Shown here one piece after another: positions 1 through 8,211 of a DNA stretch of 64,000 nt. Both the position numbers and the translations under genes were made by a program. Source of the stretch: Treponema sp. (GTDB taxonomy: Bacteria; Spirochaetota; Spirochaetia; Treponematales; Treponemataceae); the NCBI GenBank assembly GCA_024402665.1, contig JAKSTI010000003.1, positions 1-64,000 of the forward strand, in the 5' to 3' direction. The notes beneath the pieces are model-generated. The model was not told the origin of the DNA and searched no databases. It saw nothing but the letters and a program-made list of their open reading frames with translations. Every line of letters begins with the position of its first letter. Positions within the stretch are counted from its first letter, which is position 1.

Positions 1-2292
1 TTTACCCATGGCACGACGAAGCATATCTGCTCCACCAAGAGAGAATCCCGCAATTTTCTGAGAAACCTGCATTACCTGTTCCTGATAAACCATTACACCG
101 TAAGTTTCTTTTAGAATATCTTCAAGACAAGGATCTGGATAATGTACTGTTTCTGGCTTCCATTTACCGTCAATATAGTTTGGAATGTAATCCATTGGAC
201 CAGGACGATAAAGGGCGTTCAAAGCAACAAGGTCTTCAAGTTTTTCTGGCTGGAACTGTCGCAAAATTTTCTGCATACCAGGAGATTCAAACTGGAATAC
301 AGCAACAGAGTCGCCGCGTTTAAAAAGCTCAAATGTTTTTGGATCTGATTCACTTACCTCTGCAGTAACAAGCTGTTTTTCCCCTTCTGGCAAATGCTTG
401 TTTACAATGTCTTCTGCATAACGGATAAGAGAAAGAGTTTTAAGACCAAGATAGTCAAATTTTACAAGTCCACAAGGTTCAATAATATCCATTGTGTACT
501 GTACGCCGGTTTTTACACCATCCTTATCGCTGATGGCAAAAACAGGAGCCCAGTCTGGAAGTTCTGTTAAACCAATTACCATTCCCGATGCATGAAGACC
601 TGTATTTCTTTTACAACCTTCCAGTTTTTCTGCAAGATCAAAAAGCTTTTCATAACGAGGATCGTGACGGAATTCAGCCAGCTGACCACCATCCGGGAAT
701 TTTTCTGTAGGAGGTTCAAAACAGTTCTTAAGTTTAGTCTTTAAGTTTTCGCTGACCTTTGACTTAAGCATGTTTACTTCTGCAAGAGGGATTCCAAGAG
801 TTCGGCCAACATCCGCAATTACGTTCTTTGGTTTAAGAGTACCAAATGTAACAATGTGACCAACTTTCTTATCTCCGTACAAATCTCTTGTATGCTGAAT
901 AATATCCTGGCGATAGTCGAAATCCATATCAACGTCAAAATCCGGCATGGAAACACGTTCTGGATTTAAGAATCGTTCAAAAATTAATTTAAATCGGAAA
1001 GGATCAATGTCTGTAATTCCAAGACAATATGCAACAAGAGAACCAGCACCGGAACCTCGTCCAGGACCAATTGGCATATATGGCTTTGGTCTGTTATTTA
1101 CGTTATCCCAGGTAGATTTTGACCAGTTAATAAATTCCCATACAATAAGGAAGTAACCGCTGAATCCCATACCAAGGATAATTCCCATTTCGTATTCGCA
1201 ACGTTCACGGATTTCATCTGTAATTTCCGGATAGCGTTTTTTAAGTCCTAGTTCTACAAGGTGACGCAGGTAATCATCCTGATTTTTTGTGTAGTCTTCG
1301 TGAGTCTGGAATTCTTTTGGAAGTTCAAATCGTGGAAGAGTTCCCTTTAATTCAGGCGTTGAATACTGATGAATTGTAAGATTACACATATTTGCAATCT
1401 TAATTGTATTTTCATAAGCATCTGGGCAGTCTGGGAACAAAACACGCATTTCCTGTTCTGTTTTAAAATACCATTCGTGATGTTCGCCACCCATTCCAGA
1501 AATAAACTGGCCGTCTGGTCCTACAGTCATGTTTTTCTTAAAACCAATGTTTCTTAAACATTCCTGTGCTTCCCAGTCTTCTTTTTCTACATAATGAATA
1601 TCATTTGTTACAACAAGAGGTACATCAAGTTTTCTGGCAAGGGCAATAAGTTTTGGATTAAGTTCCTTCTGCTCTGGCAAACCGTGATCCTGAAGTTCAA
1701 TATAGTAATGGTCAGGGCCAAAGAGATTTTTATATTTAAGAACAAGTTCCTCTGCTTCTTTTTCCATACCAGCCATTAAAAGTTGAGGAAGTTCACCGGC
1801 AATACATGCAGAACAGCAGATTAATCCTTCGTGATATTTTTCCAGAAGTTCCCAGTCAATACGTGGCTTATAGTACATACCTTCTGTGTATGCAAGAGAA
1901 GAAAGCCAGCACATATTCTGATAACCTTTCTGATTTTCACATAAAAGAATCAAATGGAAATATTTGGCCTGACGTTCACCATCTTCACCTTTGTGGCTAT
2001 ATGGAACAGAGTTCTTTTCAAAATGGCTACCATAGGCTACATAAAATTCTTCACCTACAATAGGATTAATTCCATTAACGTGGCATAATTTTTCGAAGTT
2101 TAATGCCCCGAACATATTACCGTGATCTGTAAGGGCAAGGGCAGGCATGTTAAGACTTTTAGCCTTAGCTACAAGTTTGTCTAGAGTTGCACAGGAATCT
2201 AATAAAGAATAGTCGGAATGTACGTGTAAATGTACAAATCCTGCAACGGGAGTTCCCTCTGGCGCTGCAGGAAATTCATGATAGTCAGCCAT
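1..2292 (-). CDS. dnaE: DNA polymerase III subunit alpha, N-terminal 764 residues (cut by window edge)
   Basis: This is the replicative DNA polymerase catalytic subunit. I translated the open frame by hand from an ATG at 2292 to base 1 without a stop. An N-terminal PHP domain starts with HVHSDYS near residue 22, followed by TDHGN. The Pol III palm follows, with the catalytic acidic motif MPDFDVDMDF near residue 450 and PIGPGRGSGAGS just before it. The family is usually about 1,150 residues, so the C-terminal third (tandem helix-hairpin-helix, OB fold) lies outside the window. No Shine-Dalgarno is visible. A TATAAT (minus strand, 2305-2300) ends 7 bases before the ATG, suggesting a leaderless mRNA. 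The upstream chemoreceptor gene ends 33 bases away on the same strand. Confidence 0.96.
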   Translation of the reverse strand, partial: MADYHEFPAAPEGTPVAGFVHLHVHSDYSLLDSCATLDKLVAKAKSLNMPALALTDHGNMFGALNFEKLCHVNGINPIVGEEFYVAYGSHFEKNSVPYSHKGEDGERQAKYFHLILLCENQKGYQNMCWLSSLAYTEGMYYKPRIDWELLEKYHEGLICCSACIAGELPQLLMAGMEKEAEELVLKYKNLFGPDHYYIELQDHGLPEQKELNPKLIALARKLDVPLVVTNDIHYVEKEDWEAQECLRNIGFKKNMTVGPDGQFISGMGGEHHEWYFKTEQEMRVLFPDCPDAYENTIKIANMCNLTIHQYSTPELKGTLPRFELPKEFQTHEDYTKNQDDYLRHLVELGLKKRYPEITDEIRERCEYEMGIILGMGFSGYFLIVWEFINWSKSTWDNVNNRPKPYMPIGPGRGSGAGSLVAYCLGITDIDPFRFKLIFERFLNPERVSMPDFDVDMDFDYRQDIIQHTRDLYGDKKVGHIVTFGTLKPKNVIADVGRTLGIPLAEVNMLKSKVSENLKTKLKNCFEPPTEKFPDGGQLAEFRHDPRYEKLFDLAEKLEGCKRNTGLHASGMVIGLTELPDWAPVFAISDKDGVKTGVQYTMDIIEPCGLVKFDYLGLKTLSLIRYAEDIVNKHLPEGEKQLVTAEVSESDPKTFELFKRGDSVAVFQFESPGMQKILRQFQPEKLEDLVALNALYRPGPMDYIPNYIDGKWKPETVHYPDPCLEDILKETYGVMVYQEQVMQVSQKIAGFSLGGADMLRRAMGK

Positions 2293-2325
2293 ACTTTATA
2301 TTATAAAATATTTTTGACTAAAAAA

Positions 2326-4242
2326 CTATGAAAGTTTAAATTCTTCGAGCTTTTTCATCAACTTTTCAAGAGATGTTTTTGTATCATTTGTTGAAGAAGT
2401 TGTGATTACAACTGCATCTTTAATCTGCTGTGAATAGAAGTCAATCTGTTTCATAGTAGCAGTAACTGCAGTTGTTACATTCTGAAGGTTTCTCATTTCT
2501 GTTACAATCTGTTCACCACCAGAAAGCATTTCAACAGATCCATCTTTTACAGCATTTGTTGCATCATTAATAGAATGCATAGCTTCAAGAATCTGCTGGT
2601 TACCCAAAGTCTGTTCACGCATTGCAGAAGCAATTACATCTTCCTGACTCTGAACTTTTCTTGAAAGATCAAAAATTGTTGCGAATACGTTCTGTACTTT
2701 CTTAATATCGTTTGTAATATTACCAATAGCTTCAGAAAGGTTTGTTAAGCTTTCATCAATAGCTTTACTCTGAGAAGCAGACTGTACGGCAAGTTTACGA
2801 ATTTCTTCTGCTACAACGGCAAAACCTTTACCAGCTTCACCAGCATGAGCAGATTCGATTGCGGCGTTCATAGCAAGAAGGTTTGTACGAGTAGCAAGGT
2901 TCTGAATTACGCTACTGGCCTGCAAGATACCTTCTGAACGCTGAATTACGTCTTCTGCGGCTTTTACTGCAACCTGAACTACACCCTGACCACTTTCAGA
3001 AGCATTACACAATTCGTTTACTGCAACTGTATTTTTTTCAAGAATGCTTGTTACGCTATTGATATTTCCAATCATTTCTTCAATAGAAGCTGTTGACTGA
3101 GAAACACCAGCTGCCTGATTTTCAATAGCATTATTAAGATCGCGGATGTTACCCATAATCTGTTCAATAGAAGCATTTGATTCATGAACACCAGCTGCCT
3201 GATCACGCATCTTCATAGACATGTCATCAATAGCATTTGTAATGTTTCCTACGTTTGAATTTGTAAGATTCATGTTAGATACAAGGTCTTCTGACTGAGC
3301 AAGAGTTTTCTGTGTAGAAAGATTAATATCTTTAAGGATTCCAGAAAGTTCTGTTTTAAGAGTATTAATATTCTGGCTGATTACACCAAGTTCACTACGG
3401 TTATTTGGTGAAATGTCAGTAACAGTATAGTCTTTGTTCTGCAAAGAATATGCAACTGCATCAATACCAAGTACACATTCCTTAACATCACCAAGAAGAA
3501 GGAATTCTACAATAAGAACATAAACAGATGCATAAATAATTAATGGAACGAAAATACCTACCATTTCTGCTGTAGACAAATGGCGGAATGTTGTTTCCAT
3601 AATGATTGAAAGAACAAGAACCATAAATGCAGAGAAAGCAAATACAAGAGTAAGAAGGTTTCTCTGGATAAGGTTCAAAGAAATCTGTTTCTTTGTGAAT
3701 CCAATATAATGGAGTTTTGGTTCCATAATACGAATATGAACTACGTAAACAAGAAGACCAAGAACGATTACCATTGAATATGAGAACATAATTAATGGCA
3801 ATGTTGGATTAGCACCTGCGAAAGATGCAAGCTGAATGTGTCTTACTTTTACAGCAATTCCCATCAAAACGCCCTGAAGGAAACCTGTTCCTACTGGAAT
3901 AGCAATATCAATCATTTCAATCAGTCTGATCTTGCGGTTAAGTTTTTCAAGAACTTCAGGATCTCTACTGAAATTCTTTACAACCTTAGATAAAGATAAA
4001 CAAGATAAAACAGCTCCCCCAAGAGAAATAATGACTGGTAAAAACATTGGTGCAAATTTAAACATTTCTGCAAGTTCATTATAAGAGGCAATTCTTAAAT
4101 ATGGGCCAGCAATGAATGTCATAAAATAAGTTGATAAATGTACACAAAAAATGATTACATAAATCAAAACACCAATACTCTGAGGCTTTACTTCATCCTC
4201 TTTACTTAATCGGTTAACAAATTTATTCATTAAATCACTCAT
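2326..4242 (-). CDS. Methyl-accepting chemotaxis protein with six-helix membrane sensor region
   Basis: This is an inner-membrane chemoreceptor that would control CheA/CheW and flagellar motors. About six hydrophobic segments fill residues 20-250, with no large periplasmic loop. A HAMP-like linker (about 250-305) comes next, then a long coiled coil. The signalling hairpin lies near residues 445-490 and contains TNLLAMNAAIESAHAGEAGK followed by GFAVVAEEIRKLA, the invariant MCP tip. The multi-helix sensor lacks the usual Cache or four-helix ligand domain, so the input is probably membrane-embedded or intracellular and its ligand is unknown. The start is supported by an extended -10 (TGATAAAAT) ending 6 bases before the ATG. 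Confidence 0.93.
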   Translation of the reverse strand: MSDLMNKFVNRLSKEDEVKPQSIGVLIYVIIFCVHLSTYFMTFIAGPYLRIASYNELAEMFKFAPMFLPVIISLGGAVLSCLSLSKVVKNFSRDPEVLEKLNRKIRLIEMIDIAIPVGTGFLQGVLMGIAVKVRHIQLASFAGANPTLPLIMFSYSMVIVLGLLVYVVHIRIMEPKLHYIGFTKKQISLNLIQRNLLTLVFAFSAFMVLVLSIIMETTFRHLSTAEMVGIFVPLIIYASVYVLIVEFLLLGDVKECVLGIDAVAYSLQNKDYTVTDISPNNRSELGVISQNINTLKTELSGILKDINLSTQKTLAQSEDLVSNMNLTNSNVGNITNAIDDMSMKMRDQAAGVHESNASIEQIMGNIRDLNNAIENQAAGVSQSTASIEEMIGNINSVTSILEKNTVAVNELCNASESGQGVVQVAVKAAEDVIQRSEGILQASSVIQNLATRTNLLAMNAAIESAHAGEAGKGFAVVAEEIRKLAVQSASQSKAIDESLTNLSEAIGNITNDIKKVQNVFATIFDLSRKVQSQEDVIASAMREQTLGNQQILEAMHSINDATNAVKDGSVEMLSGGEQIVTEMRNLQNVTTAVTATMKQIDFYSQQIKDAVVITTSSTNDTKTSLEKLMKKLEEFKLS

Positions 4243-4275
4243 ACATCCATTTTATCATTGATTTTAAATAAAAAA

Positions 4276-4308
4276 AAGCAGATTTTCATCAAATTTGAAA
4301 ATCTGCTT
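4276..4308. promoter_or_regulatory. Perfect 13-bp stem-loop upstream of a small ORF
   Basis: Arms AAGCAGATTTTCA and TGAAAATCTGCTT flank a 7-base loop. On the plus strand the stem ends 6 bases before a strong AGGAGG. On the minus strand a run of T follows it, as in an intrinsic terminator, although no minus-strand gene ends here. It is either a 5' UTR structure of the small ORF or a minus-strand terminator for an unseen transcript. Confidence 0.6.
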
Positions 4309-4325
4309 CATAAAAGGAGGTTGTT

Positions 4326-4388
4326 ATGAAAAATGTTTTAGTATTAAGAAAAGGCGCATTTTATTCATGCGGCTTACACTATAAATAA
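4326..4388 (+). CDS. Candidate 20-residue peptide gene with a consensus ribosome site
   Basis: The reading frame starts with ATG at 4326 and encodes MKNVLVLRKGAFYSCGLHYK. AAAAGGAGG (4312-4320) lies 5 bases upstream, the strongest Shine-Dalgarno in this part of the window, where most neighbours have none. A 13-bp hairpin lies just ahead of it. The peptide is basic with one Cys and no membrane segment. It could be a regulatory leader peptide for the phosphatase gene starting 82 bases downstream, or a free small protein. I do not recognise it. The ribosome site and hairpin are seen; the function is unknown. Confidence 0.45.
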   Translation: MKNVLVLRKGAFYSCGLHYK

Positions 4389-4470
4389 CAGTCATCACCA
4401 GTTTTAGTTACAATCAAAATCAAAAAAAAACTCTATTGCAATTTTTTTATTATTTTTTACTATTATATTT

Positions 4471-4917
4471 ATGATTAAAATATTATTTGTATGTCACGGA
4501 AACATCTGCCGCTCACCAATGGCAGAATTTGTTATGAAAGATCTGGTTCGTAAAGCTGGAAGAGAAAAGGATTTTTTAATTGAATCTGCAGCAACTAGTA
4601 CAGAAGAAATTGGTAATGATATTCATTATGGGACAAGAACAAAACTTCAGCAGGAAGGAATCCCTTTTTCAAGAAGAGCCGCCCGTCAGATTACTGCAGC
4701 CGATTACGATAAGTATGATTATCTGATTGGTATGGATGAAGAAAACCTTTATTACATGAACAGAAGATGGAATAACGACCCTGATGGAAAAATCAGTCTG
4801 CTTCTTGAATTTGCAGGAAAAAACAGAGACATTGCAGACCCATGGTACACAGGTAATTTTGACAGAACTTACCTTGATATTCTTGAAGGATGTGAAGCCC
4901 TTTTAAAGGCAAATTAG
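4471..4917 (+). CDS. Low-molecular-weight protein tyrosine phosphatase
   Basis: The 148-residue protein matches the usual length of this cytoplasmic phosphatase family, which hydrolyses phosphotyrosine via a cysteinyl-phosphate intermediate. The P-loop CHGNICRSP (residues 8-16) has the CX5R signature with the nucleophile Cys near position 8. The general-acid loop DPWYTGNFDRTY is near residue 122. No kinase partner or polysaccharide operon is adjacent, so the substrate is unknown. There is no Shine-Dalgarno. TACTAT ends 7 bases before the ATG, in keeping with the leaderless pattern of this genome. Confidence 0.93.
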   Translation: MIKILFVCHGNICRSPMAEFVMKDLVRKAGREKDFLIESAATSTEEIGNDIHYGTRTKLQQEGIPFSRRAARQITAADYDKYDYLIGMDEENLYYMNRRWNNDPDGKISLLLEFAGKNRDIADPWYTGNFDRTYLDILEGCEALLKAN

Positions 4918-5008
4918 TCTTATAAAAATTATACAATTTATATATTTTTTTCTTCTACTTTTAATTCCAATTATTAATAAAATGTAGATGTATTACAGGA
5001 GCAAATTT

Positions 5009-6121
5009 ATGGCAATTAAAAAACTTGGTTTTGGATTAATGCGGCTTCCTTATGCAGACAATCCATCTAACGGCAATGTTGATATGGAAACAACAAAGAA
5101 GATGGTTGATGCATACATGAAAGCTGGTTTTACATATTTTGATACAGCAGCAGTTTATCATGGTGGACACAGTGAAGAAGTTTTTGGTGAATTGGTAGCA
5201 AAACGCTATCCTCGTGAAAGCTTCCAGGTAACTTCAAAAATGCCTGTCTGGAATTTAAAAGAAGAAGGCGATTTAGACAAAATCTTTAACGAACAGCTTA
5301 AAAAATGTGGTGTTGAATATTTTGACTATTACTTTATGCACGCTTTAGGAAACGGAAACTATCAGTCTGCAGAAAAATTCCATGGTTTTGAATGGATGCA
5401 GAAAATGAAGGCTGAAGGAAAAATTAAACATCCTGGATTCAGTTTCCATGACAATGCAGAAATGCTTGATAAGATTCTTACAGAACATCCTGAAGTAGAA
5501 CTTGTTCAGCTCCAGATTAACTACATTGACTGGGAGAGTGATAACGTTCAGGCACGCAAATGTTATGAAGTTGCAAAGAAACACGGAAAGCTTATTTCTA
5601 TTATGGAACCAATTAAGGGTGGAAGTCTTGCAAACGTTATGGATGATGCAAAGAAAATCTTTACAGACTACAATCCAAACGCAAGTATGGCCAGCTGGGC
5701 AGTTCGTTATGCTGCTAGTTTTGATAATATTCTTGTTGTTCTTAGTGGTATGAGCAATATGGAACAGCTTGAAGATAACATCAGCTATATGAAGGATTTT
5801 AAACCTTTGAATGCAGAAGAACAATCTTGTGTTGCTAAGGCTACTGAAATTATTAAAAACAGCATCTTGATTCCTTGTACTGCATGCCGTTATTGTACAG
5901 ACGGATGTCCTGCAAAAATCAATATTCCACGCTACTTTGAACTTTACAATGAACAGAACCGTTATGGTTTGAACAGCTTTAAGTGGCACTATAATGAGGA
6001 AAAGAAAAAGGGCGGATGTCCTGCTGACTGTGTAGAATGTGGTCAGTGTGAAGAACATTGTCCTCAGCACCTCCACATTATGGACCTTCTTAAAGAAGTT
6101 GGCTCTAAGTTCGAGTCATAA
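5009..6121 (+). CDS. Aldo/keto reductase with C-terminal 4Fe-4S ferredoxin domain
   Basis: This is a cytoplasmic oxidoreductase of the aldo/keto reductase superfamily that carries a ferredoxin module. The TIM-barrel part (about 1-280) shows LGFGLMRLP, FDTAAVYHGG (catalytic Asp and Tyr), the Lys in TSKMP and the His in YFMHALG. The C-terminal part has CTACRYCTDGCP and CVECGQCEEHCP, enough cysteines for two Fe-S clusters. I chose ATG 5009 rather than 4988 because AGGAG at 4997-5001 lies 7 bases before it and because the family alignment begins there. The 3' end overlaps the convergent esterase gene by 17 bases, with no terminator between. The substrate is not known. Confidence 0.93.
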   Translation: MAIKKLGFGLMRLPYADNPSNGNVDMETTKKMVDAYMKAGFTYFDTAAVYHGGHSEEVFGELVAKRYPRESFQVTSKMPVWNLKEEGDLDKIFNEQLKKCGVEYFDYYFMHALGNGNYQSAEKFHGFEWMQKMKAEGKIKHPGFSFHDNAEMLDKILTEHPEVELVQLQINYIDWESDNVQARKCYEVAKKHGKLISIMEPIKGGSLANVMDDAKKIFTDYNPNASMASWAVRYAASFDNILVVLSGMSNMEQLEDNISYMKDFKPLNAEEQSCVAKATEIIKNSILIPCTACRYCTDGCPAKINIPRYFELYNEQNRYGLNSFKWHYNEEKKKGGCPADCVECGQCEEHCPQHLHIMDLLKEVGSKFES

Positions 6122-6980
6122 AGAAATTGCATTCATCGTCATTGCACTGTTTTGCATATGGCAAACTCTGATTGCAATGGAATACATGGCAGGCTTTTGG
6201 ATCTTCTTTTGTACCATAGACTTTTGCAGTTACCGGTACATTTTTTGAAGTAAAAAAGTCTGCCATTGGCTGCAACTGATACAGTAAAAAATCGTTTGGA
6301 GCAGACATAATAAATACCGGCGGATAATAAGCCGTAATATATTTCTTTACATTCATATGTTCTGCGTATTTTTTGAAATTTCCCACATAAGCTTTTCTTA
6401 AAGGATCTCTCTTAGCATCATCAAATTCATAGACACCACAATTCAATGCAACCCCTTTTGGTTTAATTTTTGGTAACGAAAAATCATAAAGAGATGCATA
6501 TGCTATATTTGTTAAAATTGCAGAATAAGTATAAACAAGATTTGCACCGGCACTATCACCAACAAAGAAAACTTTGTTTGTATCAATATTGTATGATTCC
6601 CCATTTGATTCAAGCCATTTTACAACTGCATTGCAATCTTCTATCTGGCATGGAAACTTGTGTTCTGGAGCAAGACGATAGTTAAAATTAATTACAGCAA
6701 AACCTCTGGCTGCAAGATCTGAAGTGTAGTATTTGTAAGTTTCTTTTGTACCGTAAAAAAATCCGCCACCATGAAAGCTTATGATACATGGAAGTTTTTC
6801 AGTCATATTTTTGGGACGGTTAATATCTAAAAGATTCCATTTGCCATAAGGACCATAAGAAATATCTTTGATTACTTCTACCGAATCTGGAATTGAAAAG
6901 TCAGCATCTCTTTTGTCATCGCTGCTCTTCCAGGCTTTTCGTGTTTTTTGGGCTATATATTTATAGAAAAGATTTGTCAT
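6105..6980 (-). CDS. Alpha/beta-hydrolase fold esterase (HSL-like)
   Basis: This 291-residue cytoplasmic hydrolase probably cleaves small carboxylic esters. The oxyanion motif HGGGFFYG is near residue 70 and the nucleophile elbow GDSAGA near 145. A candidate acid is in APNDFLL and a candidate His in CHVFH near the C-terminus, so a full triad is visible. No signal peptide is present. Its 3' end runs 17 bases into the convergent aldo/keto reductase gene. TATAAT ends 6 bases before the ATG and there is no Shine-Dalgarno, so the mRNA is probably leaderless. The substrate cannot be told from sequence. Acetyl-xylan or other plant-ester breakdown would fit the organism but is inference. Confidence 0.88.
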   Translation of the reverse strand: MTNLFYKYIAQKTRKAWKSSDDKRDADFSIPDSVEVIKDISYGPYGKWNLLDINRPKNMTEKLPCIISFHGGGFFYGTKETYKYYTSDLAARGFAVINFNYRLAPEHKFPCQIEDCNAVVKWLESNGESYNIDTNKVFFVGDSAGANLVYTYSAILTNIAYASLYDFSLPKIKPKGVALNCGVYEFDDAKRDPLRKAYVGNFKKYAEHMNVKKYITAYYPPVFIMSAPNDFLLYQLQPMADFFTSKNVPVTAKVYGTKEDPKACHVFHCNQSLPYAKQCNDDECNFFMTRT

Positions 6981-6998
6981 AAAAATATTATAAACCCA

Positions 6999-8054
6999 TT
7001 ATTGATACAGCGCCATAATCATTTTTAAAAGTCCCTGCCCTTTCAGACTCTGGCGTTTAATCAATAACAAAACTTCTGGCATAACACGGCGGGCAACATC
7101 ATATTTTGCATATTTCAAAGCCTGAGTTTTTCTTGACTGGCCGGTAACAGCTTTGTCTCCAACTATTACTGTACAATTGCAGCTCCATGCCATTTGTTTT
7201 TGGCCCCCTGAAGCAGAATGAAGTTTGCCGTCTAAAGAATATTCTTTTATAAGGTTTTCATTTTTTAATTCCTGCAGCTGACTAAGAGGATTTATCATCC
7301 ATTCATCTACAATCTGTAAAAGCCAGATTAGTTTTATGTAGATAATTGCCCGTCTTGCAACAGAAAGTTCTGCACCTCTTTTTGATTTAGCCTTCTGTTT
7401 GAATTTTTTGATTTTATCTTGTTTTTGGATAGTTAGTTTTCCCACAAATCCTTCTGTTGTTTTAGTAATCTGGATTGGGGAACATTCTATATTTTCCTTA
7501 AGACATAATTCGTTAAGGCGGTTTACAAAATCATTCTGGTCATAAACAGACTGATTAAATGATGCCTGTGGTTGAAGAATAGCGTCTGTTACTTTTTTAA
7601 TGGCAGCAATGTCCCAGTTTGAATCAAGGGCAACTGCTCCAAGAAGAGATTCCAGGATGTCGCCTTCTGACTTTCCGGAAAAACTGTCTTTCTTAGATTT
7701 TTGCACGTACTGAAGAAGCCCGGAATTCTGCATTTTTTCTATAAGTGAAGCATTTTTAGTAAGGGCACTGTGTCTTGTTGTTAATGAACCTTCATCTTCT
7801 GAAGAAACAAACTGAACAATATCCTGATGGGTTTCTTTTAATTCACCAAAACGTTCTGAAAATTCCTTTGCCAGAATAAAACTAAGAATTTTGTCGCCTA
7901 AAAATTCAAGAACTTCATTGTCATTGAATCCGGGATTTTCTACAGTAAACGACTTTCTTGTAAGAGCCTGCAGAAGCAATGCTTTATTCTTAAAGCTGTA
8001 ATTGAGTTTTTCTTCTATTATATCAATCTGATTTTTCTGAAATTCTGGTAACAT
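6999..8054 (-). CDS. RNase III-like protein with two dsRNA-binding-like domains
   Basis: The N-terminal half (about 10-165) is an RNase III catalytic domain. It has NEVLEFLGDKIL with the conserved acidic residues Glu47, Glu50 and Asp54, and GDILESLLGAVALD with Asp132 and Glu135, so the two-metal site looks intact. Two C-terminal regions resemble dsRNA-binding domains: about 180-245 (FVNRLNELCLKEN, then a basic stretch ending RGAELSVARRA) and about 258-335 (NPLSQLQELKNENLIKEY, then GQSRKTQALKYAKYDVARR). Bacterial Rnc usually has one such domain and about 230 residues; this protein has 351. It could be the only Rnc of the genome or a second enzyme. It is divergently placed from gltX. Confidence 0.82.
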   Translation of the reverse strand: MLPEFQKNQIDIIEEKLNYSFKNKALLLQALTRKSFTVENPGFNDNEVLEFLGDKILSFILAKEFSERFGELKETHQDIVQFVSSEDEGSLTTRHSALTKNASLIEKMQNSGLLQYVQKSKKDSFSGKSEGDILESLLGAVALDSNWDIAAIKKVTDAILQPQASFNQSVYDQNDFVNRLNELCLKENIECSPIQITKTTEGFVGKLTIQKQDKIKKFKQKAKSKRGAELSVARRAIIYIKLIWLLQIVDEWMINPLSQLQELKNENLIKEYSLDGKLHSASGGQKQMAWSCNCTVIVGDKAVTGQSRKTQALKYAKYDVARRVMPEVLLLIKRQSLKGQGLLKMIMALYQ

Positions 8055-8211
8055 CTTTATTTAAAAATAGTAAGTATATTGGCAGAAGTCAAGAAAAGAA
8101 TAGAAGCTTCCCCCCTCATTGTAAAACCTTATGCATTTCATTAAAATGGACTTTACTACTCGCGCTCAAACGGGTGGAATATCTCAATAATATCGAGAAA
8201 AGAGGATTAAT

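Noticed and set aside
5345..6076. 243-codon open frame antisense to the aldo/keto reductase
   Set aside because: It is a codon-composition shadow of a well-supported gene, with Cys/Phe-rich nonsense sequence and no ribosome site.
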